DNA of 64,000 nt from an uncultured Alphaproteobacteria bacterium (GTDB lineage Bacteria; Pseudomonadota; Alphaproteobacteria; Rhodobacterales; Rhodobacteraceae). Each line of letters opens with the position of its first letter. Position 1 is the first letter of the stretch. Position numbers and translations under genes: made by a program. Below are positions 28,390-37,521 of this stretch, in pieces. The notes under the pieces are model-generated. The model was not told the DNA's origin. It was given only the letters and a program-made list of their open reading frames with translations, and searched no databases. The stretch is from positions 1 to 64,000 of the forward strand of contig CACBAM010000009.1 in NCBI GenBank assembly GCA_902537215.1, read 5' to 3'.

Positions 28390-28397
28390 AAAAATTT

Positions 28398-28426
28398 TTG
28401 ACCTTCCGACGGAAGTAATATATTAA
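28398..28426 (+). promoter_or_regulatory. Promoter of rplY-pth with an inverted repeat in its spacer
   Basis: TTGACC at 28398-28403 (5 of 6) is followed after 17 bases by TATTAA at 28421-28426 (4 of 6). The spacer holds a perfect inverted repeat, CTTCC-GAC-GGAAG, at 28403-28415. The start of transcription would be near 28433, giving a leader of about 25 bases before rplY. The repeat lies where a repressor or activator could block or bend the promoter; there is no T-run after it, so a terminator for trpA is unlikely. Confidence 0.5.
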
Positions 28427-28458
28427 CTCTCTAGAACTTTTTATTAAGGATTACCAAG

Positions 28459-29115
28459 ATGGCAGATAATATGTCTTTAACGGCAACCGTGAGAGAAGGC
28501 GTCGGAAAAGGAGCTGCAAGAGAGGCGAGGAGAAATGACCTAGTTCCTGGCGTTGTTTATGGAGGATCAGAAGATCCATTAAATATAAACGTGAAGTTTA
28601 ATGAATTATTAAAAAAGCTAAATGCAGGTAAGTTTATGTCGACATTGATTAACCTGTCGGTAGAAGGAAAAACTATACAGGTAATCTGTAGAGACATTCA
28701 GAAACATATTGTGAAAGATCTTCCCACCCACCTTGATTTTATGCGCTTGTCAAAAACTGCTCGAATTAAATTATTCATACCAGTTGTTTTTAATAACCAA
28801 GACATATGCAAGGGCATAAAGCGAGGAGGCGTTTTGACTGTTGTTAGACCAGAAGTGGAGTTGATCGTTAATGCTATGGAAATCCCATCAGCGCTGGAAG
28901 TAGACATAAAAGACTTTGAGGTTGGTGATACCATTACAATATCAAATATAGTGCTTCCCGCTGGAACTGAAACTACAATAAAAGGAAGAGATTTTGTTGT
29001 GGCCAATATACAAGCTCCAAGCGGATTGAAGTCAAGTGAAAATGAGAGTACAGATTATGATGATACGGCTACCGATACAATTGAAGAAGATAAAGAAGAA
29101 ACTGCTCAAGAGTAG
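28459..29115 (+). CDS. rplY: 50S ribosomal protein L25 (Ctc form)
   Basis: A 218-residue long-form L25 (TL5/Ctc type) that binds 5S rRNA. The N-terminal domain has REGVGKGAAREARRNDLVPGVVYGG and the HIVKDLPTHLDFMRL strand; the C-terminal beta domain has PVVFNNQDICKGIKRGGVL and VEVDIKDFEVGDTITISNI-like segments. The last 30 residues are acidic, which is common in this class. AAGGA lies 11 bases before the ATG. Followed 18 bases later by pth, the usual partner. Confidence 0.93.
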   Translation: MADNMSLTATVREGVGKGAAREARRNDLVPGVVYGGSEDPLNINVKFNELLKKLNAGKFMSTLINLSVEGKTIQVICRDIQKHIVKDLPTHLDFMRLSKTARIKLFIPVVFNNQDICKGIKRGGVLTVVRPEVELIVNAMEIPSALEVDIKDFEVGDTITISNIVLPAGTETTIKGRDFVVANIQAPSGLKSSENESTDYDDTATDTIEEDKEETAQE

Positions 29116-29133
29116 ATTGGATAGCCTTAGATA

Positions 29134-29670
29134 GTGAAGTTAATCGTTGGCCTTGGAAACCCCGGTTCAGTGCACCTGAATAATAGACATAATTTGGGTT
29201 TTATGGCATTAGATCATTTGTCCACTCATTGCCAATTTGAAGACTGGAAAATCAAATTTGACGGAATGTTCGCAGCTAAACTGTTCGATTCTGAAAAAAT
29301 TATTTTAGTAAAGCCTCAGACTTACATGAATCTGTCTGGTTTTTGTGTGGCAAAGTTTAAGCTGTTTTTCAAAGTTAGTGAAGACGATATATTTGTTATT
29401 TATGATGATATCGATTTAGAATTAGGACATATAAAATTTAAGCAAGGTGGAGGAGATGCAGGGCACAAGGGTGTTAGATCCATATCTCAGCACTTGGGAA
29501 CCAAAGACTTTAAAAGGCTTCGTGTGGGCATAGGACGTCCTCGTACAAAAGAAGAAGTATCGTCTTTTGTGCTATCAAATTTCTCTAAAGCGGAAAAAGA
29601 CAAAATCGTAACTTCAATACAAAAGCTCTGTGAGGATTTTGAAGAAATAATCTGTAAAAAGTTAATTTAA
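29134..29670 (+). CDS. pth: Peptidyl-tRNA hydrolase
   Basis: A 178-residue enzyme that recycles peptidyl-tRNA dropped from ribosomes. It starts [27 protein letters not shown], containing the conserved N and H of the active site, and has [38 protein letters not shown] and LRVGIGRP. The start codon is GTG with no clear Shine-Dalgarno. Its TAA stop overlaps that of trpB on the other strand inside a TTAA palindrome. Confidence 0.94.
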   Translation: MKLIVGLGNPGSVHLNNRHNLGFMALDHLSTHCQFEDWKIKFDGMFAAKLFDSEKIILVKPQTYMNLSGFCVAKFKLFFKVSEDDIFVIYDDIDLELGHIKFKQGGGDAGHKGVRSISQHLGTKDFKRLRVGIGRPRTKEEVSSFVLSNFSKAEKDKIVTSIQKLCEDFEEIICKKLI

Positions 29671-30905
29671 CTCACCAGAGAGACATCTAATCTTTCAGCT
29701 ACGGTGAAAATGTCTTTGTCACCCCTCCCGCACATATTTAAAAGAATAAGTTTATCCTTAGGCAATCTAGGGGCAATCTTCACAACGTGAGCCAATGCAT
29801 GACTAGGTTCTAAAGCTGGGATGATCCCCTCTAGCTCGCAGCATAGCTTAAATGCATCCAGCGCCTCAGAATCGGTTACAGAAACATATTTTACTCGTCC
29901 AAGATCATTAAGCCATGCATGTTCAGGGCCAATACCTGGGTAGTCAAGACCTGCAGATATAGAATGACCCTCAATTATTTGTCCCTCAGAGTCTTGTAAC
30001 AAATACGTCTTGTTTCCATGTAGCACACCAGGAGAACCTCCAGTCAACGAAGCTGCATGCCTCATTCTACTATCTATACCTTCTCCACCAGCCTCAACTC
30101 CAACTATATCAATATCTTCATCGTCCAAAAATTCATGGAAAAGTCCAATGGCGTTTGAACCACCTCCAATACAAGCTACAATGGTATCAGGTTTCCTTCC
30201 TTCCAACTTTTCAAGTTGCAGTCGCGCTTCTCTTCCAATTATCGATTGAAAATCTCTTACCATTTTTGGATAGGGGTGCGGGCCAGCAACTGTTCCGATA
30301 CAATAGAAAGTATTATCCACATTTGAAACCCAATCTCTTAAAGCTTCATTCATTGCATCTTTAAGTGTTCCTCTCCCAGATGTTACCGACCTTACCTTGG
30401 CGCCCAATAATTTCATCCTAAAAACATTTGGCGCTTGCCTCTTAACATCAGTTTGACCCATAAAAATTATACATTCTAAGCCAAATCTGGCACAAACTGT
30501 TGCTGTTGCTACACCATGTTGACCAGCACCTGTTTCAGCAATGATTCTTTTTTTTCCCATCCTTTTCGCTAATAAAATTTGTCCAATTACATTATTAATT
30601 TTATGTGCTCCAGTATGATTCAATTCGTCTCGCTTAAAATATATCTTTGGACCATTCAGATACGAAGTAAGTCTCTCGGCGAAGTACATGGGGCTCGGTC
30701 TGCCAACATAGTTATTTAACAAATCCTCATATTCTTTCCAGAAGCCATCATCTTTTTTAAGCTCTTGATAACTTTTTTCTAATTCAATAATCAGAGGCAT
30801 AAGTGTCTCCGAAACGAACCGACCCCCATAATCTCCAAATCGACCCTTATCATCAGGTCCATTACGAAAACTATTTGATCCCGTGTCTTTAAATAAATTC
30901 TCCAT
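29667..30905 (-). CDS. trpB: Tryptophan synthase beta chain
   Basis: A 412-residue PLP enzyme joining indole and serine. Visible: [17 protein letters not shown], the PLP-lysine motif [29 protein letters not shown], the glycine-rich phosphate cup [12 protein letters not shown], and the late [10 protein letters not shown] and CGRGDKD motifs. A TTG at 30917 is in frame, but the ATG at 30905 has GGAAGG just upstream and is chosen; it overlaps trpF by 17 bases, so the two are coupled. Confidence 0.96.
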   Translation of the reverse strand: MENLFKDTGSNSFRNGPDDKGRFGDYGGRFVSETLMPLIIELEKSYQELKKDDGFWKEYEDLLNNYVGRPSPMYFAERLTSYLNGPKIYFKRDELNHTGAHKINNVIGQILLAKRMGKKRIIAETGAGQHGVATATVCARFGLECIIFMGQTDVKRQAPNVFRMKLLGAKVRSVTSGRGTLKDAMNEALRDWVSNVDNTFYCIGTVAGPHPYPKMVRDFQSIIGREARLQLEKLEGRKPDTIVACIGGGSNAIGLFHEFLDDEDIDIVGVEAGGEGIDSRMRHAASLTGGSPGVLHGNKTYLLQDSEGQIIEGHSISAGLDYPGIGPEHAWLNDLGRVKYVSVTDSEALDAFKLCCELEGIIPALEPSHALAHVVKIAPRLPKDKLILLNMCGRGDKDIFTVAERLDVSLVS

Positions 30906-31536
30906 TAACCCTTCCAATAAATTCTCTCATTTTTTCAAAACTTTTTTCCCCTGGTTTAGTTTCCACACCAGTTGAGACATCTAACATTTTAGCCCCGGTT
31001 ATCTTAACTGCATCTATAACATTATTTGTATTAAGTCCTCCAGCTAAAAACCAAGGTTTTTTAAATTTAAACCCTCTGATTATGTTCCAATTGAAGCTAA
31101 TTCCTCTTCCTCCCTTTAAATGTCCATTTTCTTTCGCTTTTGAGTCCAGCAATATGTAGTCTACAGAACTCTCATAATTTCTAATCTTAAGAAGATCACT
31201 CTTCTTTTCAACTCCAATTGCTTTTATTAAAGGAATATTAGTTATCTTCGCGATCTCATCAACCCTCTCCGGTGATTCTTCGCCATGTAGCTGTATATAA
31301 TCCACTCTGGAACTTAAAAGTACTTTTTCTAGAAAATGATCTGAAGGATCAACCAACAAAGCAACTGATTTTAAAGGTTTACTAACCATAAAAGAAAGTA
31401 ACTCTAATTTTTTTAGGTCTATAAATCTCTTTGACTTTTCTACAAGAACAAACCCAACAAAATTAGCTCCAAGTTTTCGAGCGGCCTTAAGGTCTTGCTC
31501 AGAAGTAATACCACAGATTTTAATTAAATATTTCAT
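30889..31536 (-). CDS. trpF: Phosphoribosylanthranilate isomerase
   Basis: A 215-residue TIM barrel catalysing the Amadori rearrangement in tryptophan synthesis. The N-terminal [25 protein letters not shown] carries the catalytic cysteine; [34 protein letters not shown] and [14 protein letters not shown] are the further family motifs, and [14 protein letters not shown] the phosphate-binding end. Overlaps trpB by 17 bases; 3 bases from the upstream LapA-like gene. Confidence 0.95.
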   Translation of the reverse strand: MKYLIKICGITSEQDLKAARKLGANFVGFVLVEKSKRFIDLKKLELLSFMVSKPLKSVALLVDPSDHFLEKVLLSSRVDYIQLHGEESPERVDEIAKITNIPLIKAIGVEKKSDLLKIRNYESSVDYILLDSKAKENGHLKGGRGISFNWNIIRGFKFKKPWFLAGGLNTNNVIDAVKITGAKMLDVSTGVETKPGEKSFEKMREFIGRVNGEFI

Positions 31537-31539
31537 CGA

Positions 31540-31872
31540 TTAATCTAAAAGGTTAATTATCTTTTCCTCTTCCGTTAAAAACTTTTCTTTGTTCTTCTGT
31601 AGCTCTTTTTCAATCTTCAAAAGCTTTTTGTTATTTTCATTAAATGCCTTTCGTAACTTGATATTTCTCAAATATTCAATCAATACTCCGGTGATCACTC
31701 CGACAAATATTGCTAATGAAGTTAGCAAATAAATTGGTAGATATATGCTTTTACCAGAGACTATTCCTAATATGTTAGGTAAGCTTATCATTATCATATC
31801 ATCGTTGGCTAACGCAAACAAAGTGCATAAGGTTAATAAAAAAATACCAAAAATATAACGCCAAAGCTTCAT
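31540..31872 (-). CDS. LapA (DUF1049) family membrane protein
   Basis: A 110-residue protein with two hydrophobic segments (about 5-22 and 45-67) and a basic, coiled C-terminal tail in the cytoplasm. This layout and the place between ihfB and trpF match the LapA/YciS family; in E. coli LapA works with LapB in the control of lipopolysaccharide synthesis, but the alphaproteobacterial versions are less studied. It begins 3 bases after ihfB. Confidence 0.78.
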   Translation of the reverse strand: MKLWRYIFGIFLLTLCTLFALANDDMIMISLPNILGIVSGKSIYLPIYLLTSLAIFVGVITGVLIEYLRNIKLRKAFNENNKKLLKIEKELQKNKEKFLTEEEKIINLLD

Positions 31873-31875
31873 AAA

Positions 31876-32157
31876 TTAAGCTTCGTTAAGTTTCTGCCTT
31901 AGACCCTTACCACACTTAAAAAAAGGAACGGTTTTTTGATTTACATCTACATCAGAACCGGTCTTTGGATTTCTTGCTCTTCTAGCTTTTCTATCTTTTG
32001 TAGAAAATGCACCAAAGCCACGCAATTCTACCCTGTTCCCGTTTTCTAACGCAATTATGATTTCGTCAAAAATAGTGCCTACAATTTTTTCTACATCTCT
32101 GTAGTATAAGTGTGGATTGTCTTCTGCAAGCTTTCTTATCAAATCTGATTTGATCAT
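31876..32157 (-). CDS. ihfB: Integration host factor beta subunit
   Basis: A 93-residue HU/IHF-type DNA-bending protein. It starts [15 protein letters not shown], has [33 protein letters not shown] and the DNA-arm signature [15 protein letters not shown] with the intercalating proline, then [15 protein letters not shown]. The position next to rpsA/sppA upstream and lapA downstream is that of ihfB rather than ihfA. Its product supports phage integration, transcription and replication-complex architecture. Confidence 0.92.
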   Translation of the reverse strand: MIKSDLIRKLAEDNPHLYYRDVEKIVGTIFDEIIIALENGNRVELRGFGAFSTKDRKARRARNPKTGSDVDVNQKTVPFFKCGKGLRQKLNEA

Positions 32158-32202
32158 TTTCTACCTATTTCACTCTTTTTTAGTATACAGAAATTATATT
32201 CA

Positions 32203-33111
32203 TCAGAAAAGAATTGAATATAATCTGAAGCCACTATTTGATAGAAAGTTTTTTCCTAAGTTAGATATATCACCTTGTCTAAAAATTAGATCAAATAATG
32301 ATGAGCTCGATGTACTAGAAGTCCAATCAACAAGCGGAAGTCCTATAGTATCCATTTTTTCTTCTAAGTATTTAACCGCTTCCCTCTCACCTCCAATTAG
32401 ATCAACTAAACCTAATTTTTTGGCTTTTCTACCAGTAAAGACATCGCCTTGCGATACTTCCTCTAAATTTACATCTGATAGTTTCCTTTTTTCAGCAACT
32501 ATCCCCTTGAACCATAAAAAAGTCTCATCTATGACTTGTTTATGCTTCTCAATGGCTTTAGGTGTTGGTTGCTCAAATAAATTGATAGATGCCTTTAGAT
32601 CCGAAGATCTGATAGTATTTACATCTATTCCAATATTTTTGAGAAGTTTCGACAAATTTGGATATTGAAGTATTACTCCTATAGACCCTGTTAGAGTGTT
32701 TGACCGTGAGATTATTTTGTCCGTCGCCACCGCGATTAAATATCCTCCTGAGGTGGCTGTTTCACCCAGCACAGACACCGACGGTTTTTCTCTACTCAAC
32801 TCTGACAAAGCAACAAATATTGACTCCGCTCCAACAACTGAGCCACCTGGACTATTGATATGAACAATCAAAGCCTTTACATTTGGGTTAAGCCCCAGCT
32901 CGTAAATTAGTCTATTGAAATTTATATCATCAAAAATCGGGCCATCTATTTTTATTCTTGCTATATGCGGACCTTTTCTTTCAAAATCTAAAAAGCTGTT
33001 GAGAGTTATGATTGCAACTAAAATTAAAAAAATTATAAATAGCGCAAATAAAAAACCTTTTCTTCTTGCCCTTTTTTTTGCTTGCTCGAAAACCTCTGCC
33101 TCGATGGACAT
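32203..33111 (-). CDS. sppA: Signal peptide peptidase SppA-type (S49) protease
   Basis: A 302-residue single-domain S49 peptidase. A membrane anchor lies at about residues 20-42. The catalytic serine is in GETATSGGYLIAVATDKI and the lysine in IRSSDLKASINLFEQPT; NSPGGSVVGAESI is the conserved substrate-groove loop and TGSIGVILQ follows. It degrades cleaved signal peptides or membrane proteins from the periplasmic face. It starts 3 bases after rpsA, so it is co-transcribed with it. Confidence 0.9.
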   Translation of the reverse strand: MSIEAEVFEQAKKRARRKGFLFALFIIFLILVAIITLNSFLDFERKGPHIARIKIDGPIFDDINFNRLIYELGLNPNVKALIVHINSPGGSVVGAESIFVALSELSREKPSVSVLGETATSGGYLIAVATDKIISRSNTLTGSIGVILQYPNLSKLLKNIGIDVNTIRSSDLKASINLFEQPTPKAIEKHKQVIDETFLWFKGIVAEKRKLSDVNLEEVSQGDVFTGRKAKKLGLVDLIGGEREAVKYLEEKMDTIGLPLVDWTSSTSSSSLFDLIFRQGDISNLGKNFLSNSGFRLYSILF

Positions 33112-33114
33112 CTG

Positions 33115-34806
33115 TTAACTTTTTTTGTCTTGATCTTTAAGCGCTGCACCAAGAATGTCGCCAAGAGAGGCGCCAGAATCTGTAGAACCGTACTGTTCAA
33201 CCGCTTCTTTCTCTTCTGCTAACTCTAAAGCCTTAATTGAAAGATTGAATTTTCTTGAAGCCTTATCCAAATTAACTACTTTTGCATCAACTTTGTCCCC
33301 CTCAGAAAACCTTTCTGGCCTCTGTTCATTCCTATCTCTTGATAGATCGGAACGCTTTATAAAACCTTTAACTCCATCACAATCAACTTCAATTCCTGCT
33401 TCATCCACTTTTGACACTACTGCAGTGAGGGTACTTCCTTTCTTAACAGTTTTTGAAACCTCGTCGAAAGGATCCCTTTCCAGTGCCTTTATCGATAATG
33501 AGATTCGTTCTTTTTCAACATCTATATCGGTCACTTTCGCTTTTATAACATCTCCTTTTTTATAATCCTTGAGTGCTTCTTCTCCTGTTTTTTCCCAATC
33601 CAAATCTGAAAGATGTATCATTCCGTCTATATCATTGCCCAACCCAACAAATAAGCCAAACTCAGTTATATTTTTTATTTCAACTTCAAGGATTGCTCCT
33701 ACGGTGTTATCTTGGGCAAAATTTTGCCAAGGATTTCCTTGGATTTGTTTAAATCCTAAACTTACTCTTCTCTTTTCCTTATCAAGTTCAAGAACCATAA
33801 CCTCCACTTCCTGACTAGTAGACAATATCTTTCCTGGATGGACATTTTTCTTTGTCCAAGACATTTCCGATACATGCACGAGACCCTCTACGCCCGCTTC
33901 TAATTCAACAAAGGCACCATAATCTGTTATATTCGTTACAATACCCTTCTGGTTTGATCCGATTGGGAATCTCCCTTCAACATCCGCCCATGGATCTGTC
34001 TCCAACTGTTTCATTCCAAGACTTATCCTATTGGTTTCTTTATTAACTTTAATGATCTGGACCTTAATAGAATCTCCTAAATTCAACACCTCAGATGGAT
34101 GATTAATTCTCTTCCATGCAATATCTGTTACATGAAGAAGACCATCTAACCCTCCTAGATCTACGAAAGCTCCATAGTCTGTTATGTTTTTGACTATACC
34201 TTCAACGGTATTACCTTCTGCTAAATTTCCAACAAGTTCCGCTCTTTGTTCTGCACGAGATTCCTCTAAAACTGCTCGCCTAGATACTACTATATTCCCT
34301 CGTTTTCTATCCATTTTTAATACTTGAAACGGTTGAGGTACATTCATTAAAGGATTTGTATCTTTTATGGGACGGACATCAACTTGACTGCCAGGTAAAA
34401 AAGCAATTGCCCCGTCTAAATCCACTGTAAAGCCACCTTTTACTTTGCCAAAAATTATTCCGTCCACCCTCTCCTCAGTTTTTGCAGCCTTTTCTAATTT
34501 ATCCCAGGCTTCTTCGCGTCTAGCCTTTTCCCTGCTTACAACAGCCTCGCCCTTAGCATTTTCCACGCGTTCTAAGTATACTTCTACTTTATCACCAATT
34601 TTTAATTCTCCATCTTTACTTACAGAAGTTGTGAATTCTCTAACATCAACGCGACCTTCCATCTTATAACCGATATCAATAATGGCCTGGCCCGCTTCAA
34701 TAGCGATGATTGTGCCATTTACAACAGTATTTTCTTTCGGTGTCCCGCTCTCAAAACTCTCCTCAAGTAGAGCTTCAAATTCAGCCAATTTGTTAGCTGT
34801 TCCCAT
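33115..34806 (-). CDS. rpsA: 30S ribosomal protein S1
   Basis: A 563-residue protein with six S1 (OB-fold) repeats, recognisable by repeated blocks such as GIVKNITDYGAFVDLGGLDGLLHVTDI (about 205), GIVTNITDYGAFVELEAGVEGLVHVSEM (about 290) and the later related copies. S1 holds mRNA at the 30S platform and initiates translation of structured messages. The ATG overlaps the cmk TAA by one base (TAATG) and uses GGAGA inside the end of cmk as its ribosome site, so the two genes are coupled. Confidence 0.96.
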   Translation of the reverse strand: MGTANKLAEFEALLEESFESGTPKENTVVNGTIIAIEAGQAIIDIGYKMEGRVDVREFTTSVSKDGELKIGDKVEVYLERVENAKGEAVVSREKARREEAWDKLEKAAKTEERVDGIIFGKVKGGFTVDLDGAIAFLPGSQVDVRPIKDTNPLMNVPQPFQVLKMDRKRGNIVVSRRAVLEESRAEQRAELVGNLAEGNTVEGIVKNITDYGAFVDLGGLDGLLHVTDIAWKRINHPSEVLNLGDSIKVQIIKVNKETNRISLGMKQLETDPWADVEGRFPIGSNQKGIVTNITDYGAFVELEAGVEGLVHVSEMSWTKKNVHPGKILSTSQEVEVMVLELDKEKRRVSLGFKQIQGNPWQNFAQDNTVGAILEVEIKNITEFGLFVGLGNDIDGMIHLSDLDWEKTGEEALKDYKKGDVIKAKVTDIDVEKERISLSIKALERDPFDEVSKTVKKGSTLTAVVSKVDEAGIEVDCDGVKGFIKRSDLSRDRNEQRPERFSEGDKVDAKVVNLDKASRKFNLSIKALELAEEKEAVEQYGSTDSGASLGDILGAALKDQDKKS

Positions 34807-35492
34807 TAACTATCTCCTTTAAAAAGACTAGGTCGTTCACTTTTTTTTCTAATATTTATATCAAGATTTAGACTTTTATACTTTTTTTCCACAATTTCAA
34901 TAATTTCTTTATTCAGCCTTTCAAAGGAGATTTCAGAATTATCAAATACAATTGCATCAGGCATGCAAATCAACGGTGATACTTTTCGGTTTTTGTCTCT
35001 TTTATCTCTTTGCTTGAGTTTGTCGGTCAGATCTTTGAGGGAATACTCTTGTCCCATTTTTTCATAGTCTACTTGACGTCGCTGAGCTCTTACTTCAAGA
35101 TCTGCAGTAACAAAAAGCTTAATTTTAGCATCAGGGAAAATAACACTACCTATATCCCTACCATCTAAAACTGCGCCAACTTTTTTCTTAGGAAAATCTC
35201 TTTGAAAAAAAATTAGTTCCTCTCTTATTCTATCGCTTTCTGCTAGCTTACTAGCCAAATTACCACAACTTTCAAGCCTTAGCTTTGGATTATCAAGATC
35301 TTTGAGCTTTATATTTTTTGCAACACGAATTGCATTATTAGTTGAGACGCTAATTTTTGATTCTAAAAATTTGTATGCCACTGCACGATACAAAAGACCA
35401 GTATCGAGATAAGGGAAATTGAAATATTTAGCAATTATCTTTCCAATAGTACCTTTTCCTGAAGCTGAAAGACCATCTATTGCAATAATTAT
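34806..35492 (-). CDS. cmk: Cytidylate kinase with a non-standard start codon
   Basis: Phosphorylates CMP/dCMP. The complete 228-residue frame reads IIAIDGLSASGKGT (P-loop) close to the start, then LDTGLLYRAVAYK, DGRDIGSVIFPDAKIKLFVTA and a RQVDYEKMGQEYSLKDL lid. No ATG, GTG or TTG lies between the upstream stop in this frame and the P-loop; the first TTG (35393) would remove it and leave 195 residues. The listed start is the ATA at 35492, which sits where relatives have ATG and forms an ATAA overlap with the aroA TAA. The ATT at 35489 is the alternative. A base-call error is also possible. Downstream, its stop overlaps rpsA. Confidence 0.85.
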   Translation of the reverse strand: MIIAIDGLSASGKGTIGKIIAKYFNFPYLDTGLLYRAVAYKFLESKISVSTNNAIRVAKNIKLKDLDNPKLRLESCGNLASKLAESDRIREELIFFQRDFPKKKVGAVLDGRDIGSVIFPDAKIKLFVTADLEVRAQRRQVDYEKMGQEYSLKDLTDKLKQRDKRDKNRKVSPLICMPDAIVFDNSEISFERLNKEIIEIVEKKYKSLNLDINIRKKSERPSLFKGDS

Positions 35493-36808
35493 TGGTTCGT
35501 TTGAATCGATAAGTTTGCTCCAATTTCGTTAAACTTCTCAATAAATCCAGGAAAGCTTGTATTAATTGATAAGGACTCACTAATTTCAATAGGTTGTTGG
35601 GTTACTTGGCCTAGGCAAATAAATGACATTGCTATTCTATGATCGTTGAATGTATTTATTAACTGCCCTCCTCTTACTTCCTTCATTCCCTCAACAGTCA
35701 TATAGTCATCTCCGAAAGAAACATCAACTCCACACTCCCTCAAGCCCTCGGACATAGAGAAAATCCTATCGCTCTCTTTTACTTTAAGCTCCCCTATCCC
35801 CTTCATTTCAGTCTTACCTTCAGCTAAAGACGCCAATACAGCTAAAATGGGAAACTCATCAATCATTGAAGCGACAAGATTTTTTGGCACCTCAACACCC
35901 CTGAGCCTTGAGAACTTTACCCTTAAATCTGCTATAGGCTCGCCACACATGGTACTTTTGTTTTTAACCTCGATATTGGCTCCCATCTTTTTTATAACTT
36001 TCAGAAAACCTATTCTTGTTTCATTCATACAAATATTCTTTATTGTAATATCGGAGCCCTCTACCATTAGAGCTGCAGCTATAAAAAAAGATGCAGATGA
36101 TGGATCTGAAGGCACCGTAATTTCTTGTGGTTTAAGTTCTTGTAGTCCTTGTAGGTAATGAGCGTACCCTTTTTCAGTTTTCTCAGTTTTTATCTTGCCT
36201 CCAAAAAACAATATCATTCTTTCGGTATGGTCACGCGTTAAAGTTCTCTCGACATATTTTGTTGTACCACGACTATTAAGGCCCGCTAACAATACCGCTG
36301 ATTTTACCTGCGCAGAATCAATCTTTGCCTCAAGCTCACTAGGCATTGCACTTGATACCCCTTCTAGACTTATTGGTAAAAAAGAGCCTTCCCTAGCACA
36401 GCATTTAACACCTATTTCACTTAAGGGCTCTATTATTCTATCCATCGGCCTTTGAGATAAACTCTTATCGCCAACAAATATTGCTGATATAGGAGTTGTC
36501 GAAATAGCTCCCATAAGCAACCTGCAAGTTGTACCAGAGTTCCCACAATCAATTACATTTTCAGGACTCGAAAAGCCCCCTACCCCAAAACCTAGAACCT
36601 CCCATTTATCATTTTTTTTATCAATCTTTGCGCCTAGCTGTCTAACAGCTTCAATTGTTCTTTGAACGTCCTCAGACTCTAGCAGTCCCTTTATTGTTGT
36701 CTTCCCAACACACAGAGAACCAAAAATGATAGCCCTGTGTGATATAGATTTGTCACCTGGTATTAAAATATGTCCAGACAGTGCTTTGGATCTGTGTACT
36801 GTTATCAT
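35489..36808 (-). CDS. aroA: 5-enolpyruvylshikimate-3-phosphate synthase
   Basis: Makes EPSP from shikimate 3-phosphate and PEP in the shikimate pathway. The 439-residue product has LIPGDKSISHRAIIFGSL (shikimate-phosphate site), DCGNSGTTCRLLMGAIST, the RPMDRIIEPL loop, SAQVKSAVLLAGL, and VKESDRIFSMSEGLRECG with the K-E-S-D-R motif, then DHRIAMSF. The open frame extends to 36907 into trmB, but the ATG at 36808 gives a normal N-terminus; a TTG at 36823 with AGGA upstream is an alternative five codons earlier. Its stop overlaps the atypical cmk start. Confidence 0.94.
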   Translation of the reverse strand: MITVHRSKALSGHILIPGDKSISHRAIIFGSLCVGKTTIKGLLESEDVQRTIEAVRQLGAKIDKKNDKWEVLGFGVGGFSSPENVIDCGNSGTTCRLLMGAISTTPISAIFVGDKSLSQRPMDRIIEPLSEIGVKCCAREGSFLPISLEGVSSAMPSELEAKIDSAQVKSAVLLAGLNSRGTTKYVERTLTRDHTERMILFFGGKIKTEKTEKGYAHYLQGLQELKPQEITVPSDPSSASFFIAAALMVEGSDITIKNICMNETRIGFLKVIKKMGANIEVKNKSTMCGEPIADLRVKFSRLRGVEVPKNLVASMIDEFPILAVLASLAEGKTEMKGIGELKVKESDRIFSMSEGLRECGVDVSFGDDYMTVEGMKEVRGGQLINTFNDHRIAMSFICLGQVTQQPIEISESLSINTSFPGFIEKFNEIGANLSIQTNQ

Positions 36809-36845
36809 TGGCCTAGAACTCAAATTCCTATGACAGTTAGCAGTG

Positions 36846-37508
36846 TTAGACCTTTTTGTAAATAAGATAAGAAGGAGATACTCCTTTGTTAATTGCTTTC
36901 TGCTCATATTTTGTTTTAATATCTAAAAAAAACTTAAAGTTTTTCTCTTTGGGTGAAACGTGTATCCTTTTAAATTGTTTTAAATTTGAAACAGTATCTT
37001 CAATTTCAATGCAATAGTCTTCCACATCAGTGGCTATACAAAGATAACCCCTTGATTTCAAAATTTTTGAAAAATATCCGAAGTTAGACGATGAGAGTAG
37101 TCTTCTTGATTTATGCCTCTTTTTTGTCCAAGGATCTGGGAACAAAATATAACATCGCTCAACAGTTTTATGTTTAACTAAGTTCAACATATTTCTTACG
37201 TCTCCATGGAAAACTTTTGCGTTCTGTATTTTATTTTGAAAAAGTGAAAAACATGCAGAAGCAACGCCTTTTTCATAGACTTCACTTCCTACAATAAGTT
37301 TATCATAGTTTCTTTTTGCTAGCTCAACTAGGTGATGTCCATTCCCAAAACCAACTTCAAGCCAAATTTTTTTCTCTGTTTCTAAAAAATTGTACTCTTG
37401 CTTATGTAATGCCAAGCCTAACTTTTGGTTTTTTGAAAGAGGTCTTCCCTTTAACCGCCCAAACGTCTTTATCAACCTAAGGTTTTCATAGTTATGTAAG
37501 TCTGACAA
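36846..37508 (-). CDS. trmB: tRNA (guanine-46-N7)-methyltransferase
   Basis: A 220-residue SAM enzyme methylating G46 of tRNA. It has FGRLKGRPLSKNQ near the N-terminus, the SAM motif WLEVGFGNGHHLVELAKRN, IVGSEVYEKGVASA, and the highly diagnostic YILFPDPWTKKRHKSRRLL block, followed by GYLCIATDVEDY. The start is TTG; the N-terminus is not well fixed. It begins 13 bases after metK, in the classic metK-trmB order. Confidence 0.93.
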   Translation of the reverse strand: MSDLHNYENLRLIKTFGRLKGRPLSKNQKLGLALHKQEYNFLETEKKIWLEVGFGNGHHLVELAKRNYDKLIVGSEVYEKGVASACFSLFQNKIQNAKVFHGDVRNMLNLVKHKTVERCYILFPDPWTKKRHKSRRLLSSSNFGYFSKILKSRGYLCIATDVEDYCIEIEDTVSNLKQFKRIHVSPKEKNFKFFLDIKTKYEQKAINKGVSPSYLIYKKV

Positions 37509-37521
37509 AGACTTTCTCTGA

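Noticed and set aside
28403-28415. Rho-independent terminator for trpA
   Set aside because: The 5-base stem has a 3-base loop but no T-run after it, and it lies within a good promoter spacer.
35484-35560. Programmed -1 frameshift joining aroA to cmk
   Set aside because: Fused AroA-Cmk proteins exist in some bacteria and cmk is in the -1 frame, but no slippery heptamer or following structure is visible in the short overlap of open frames.
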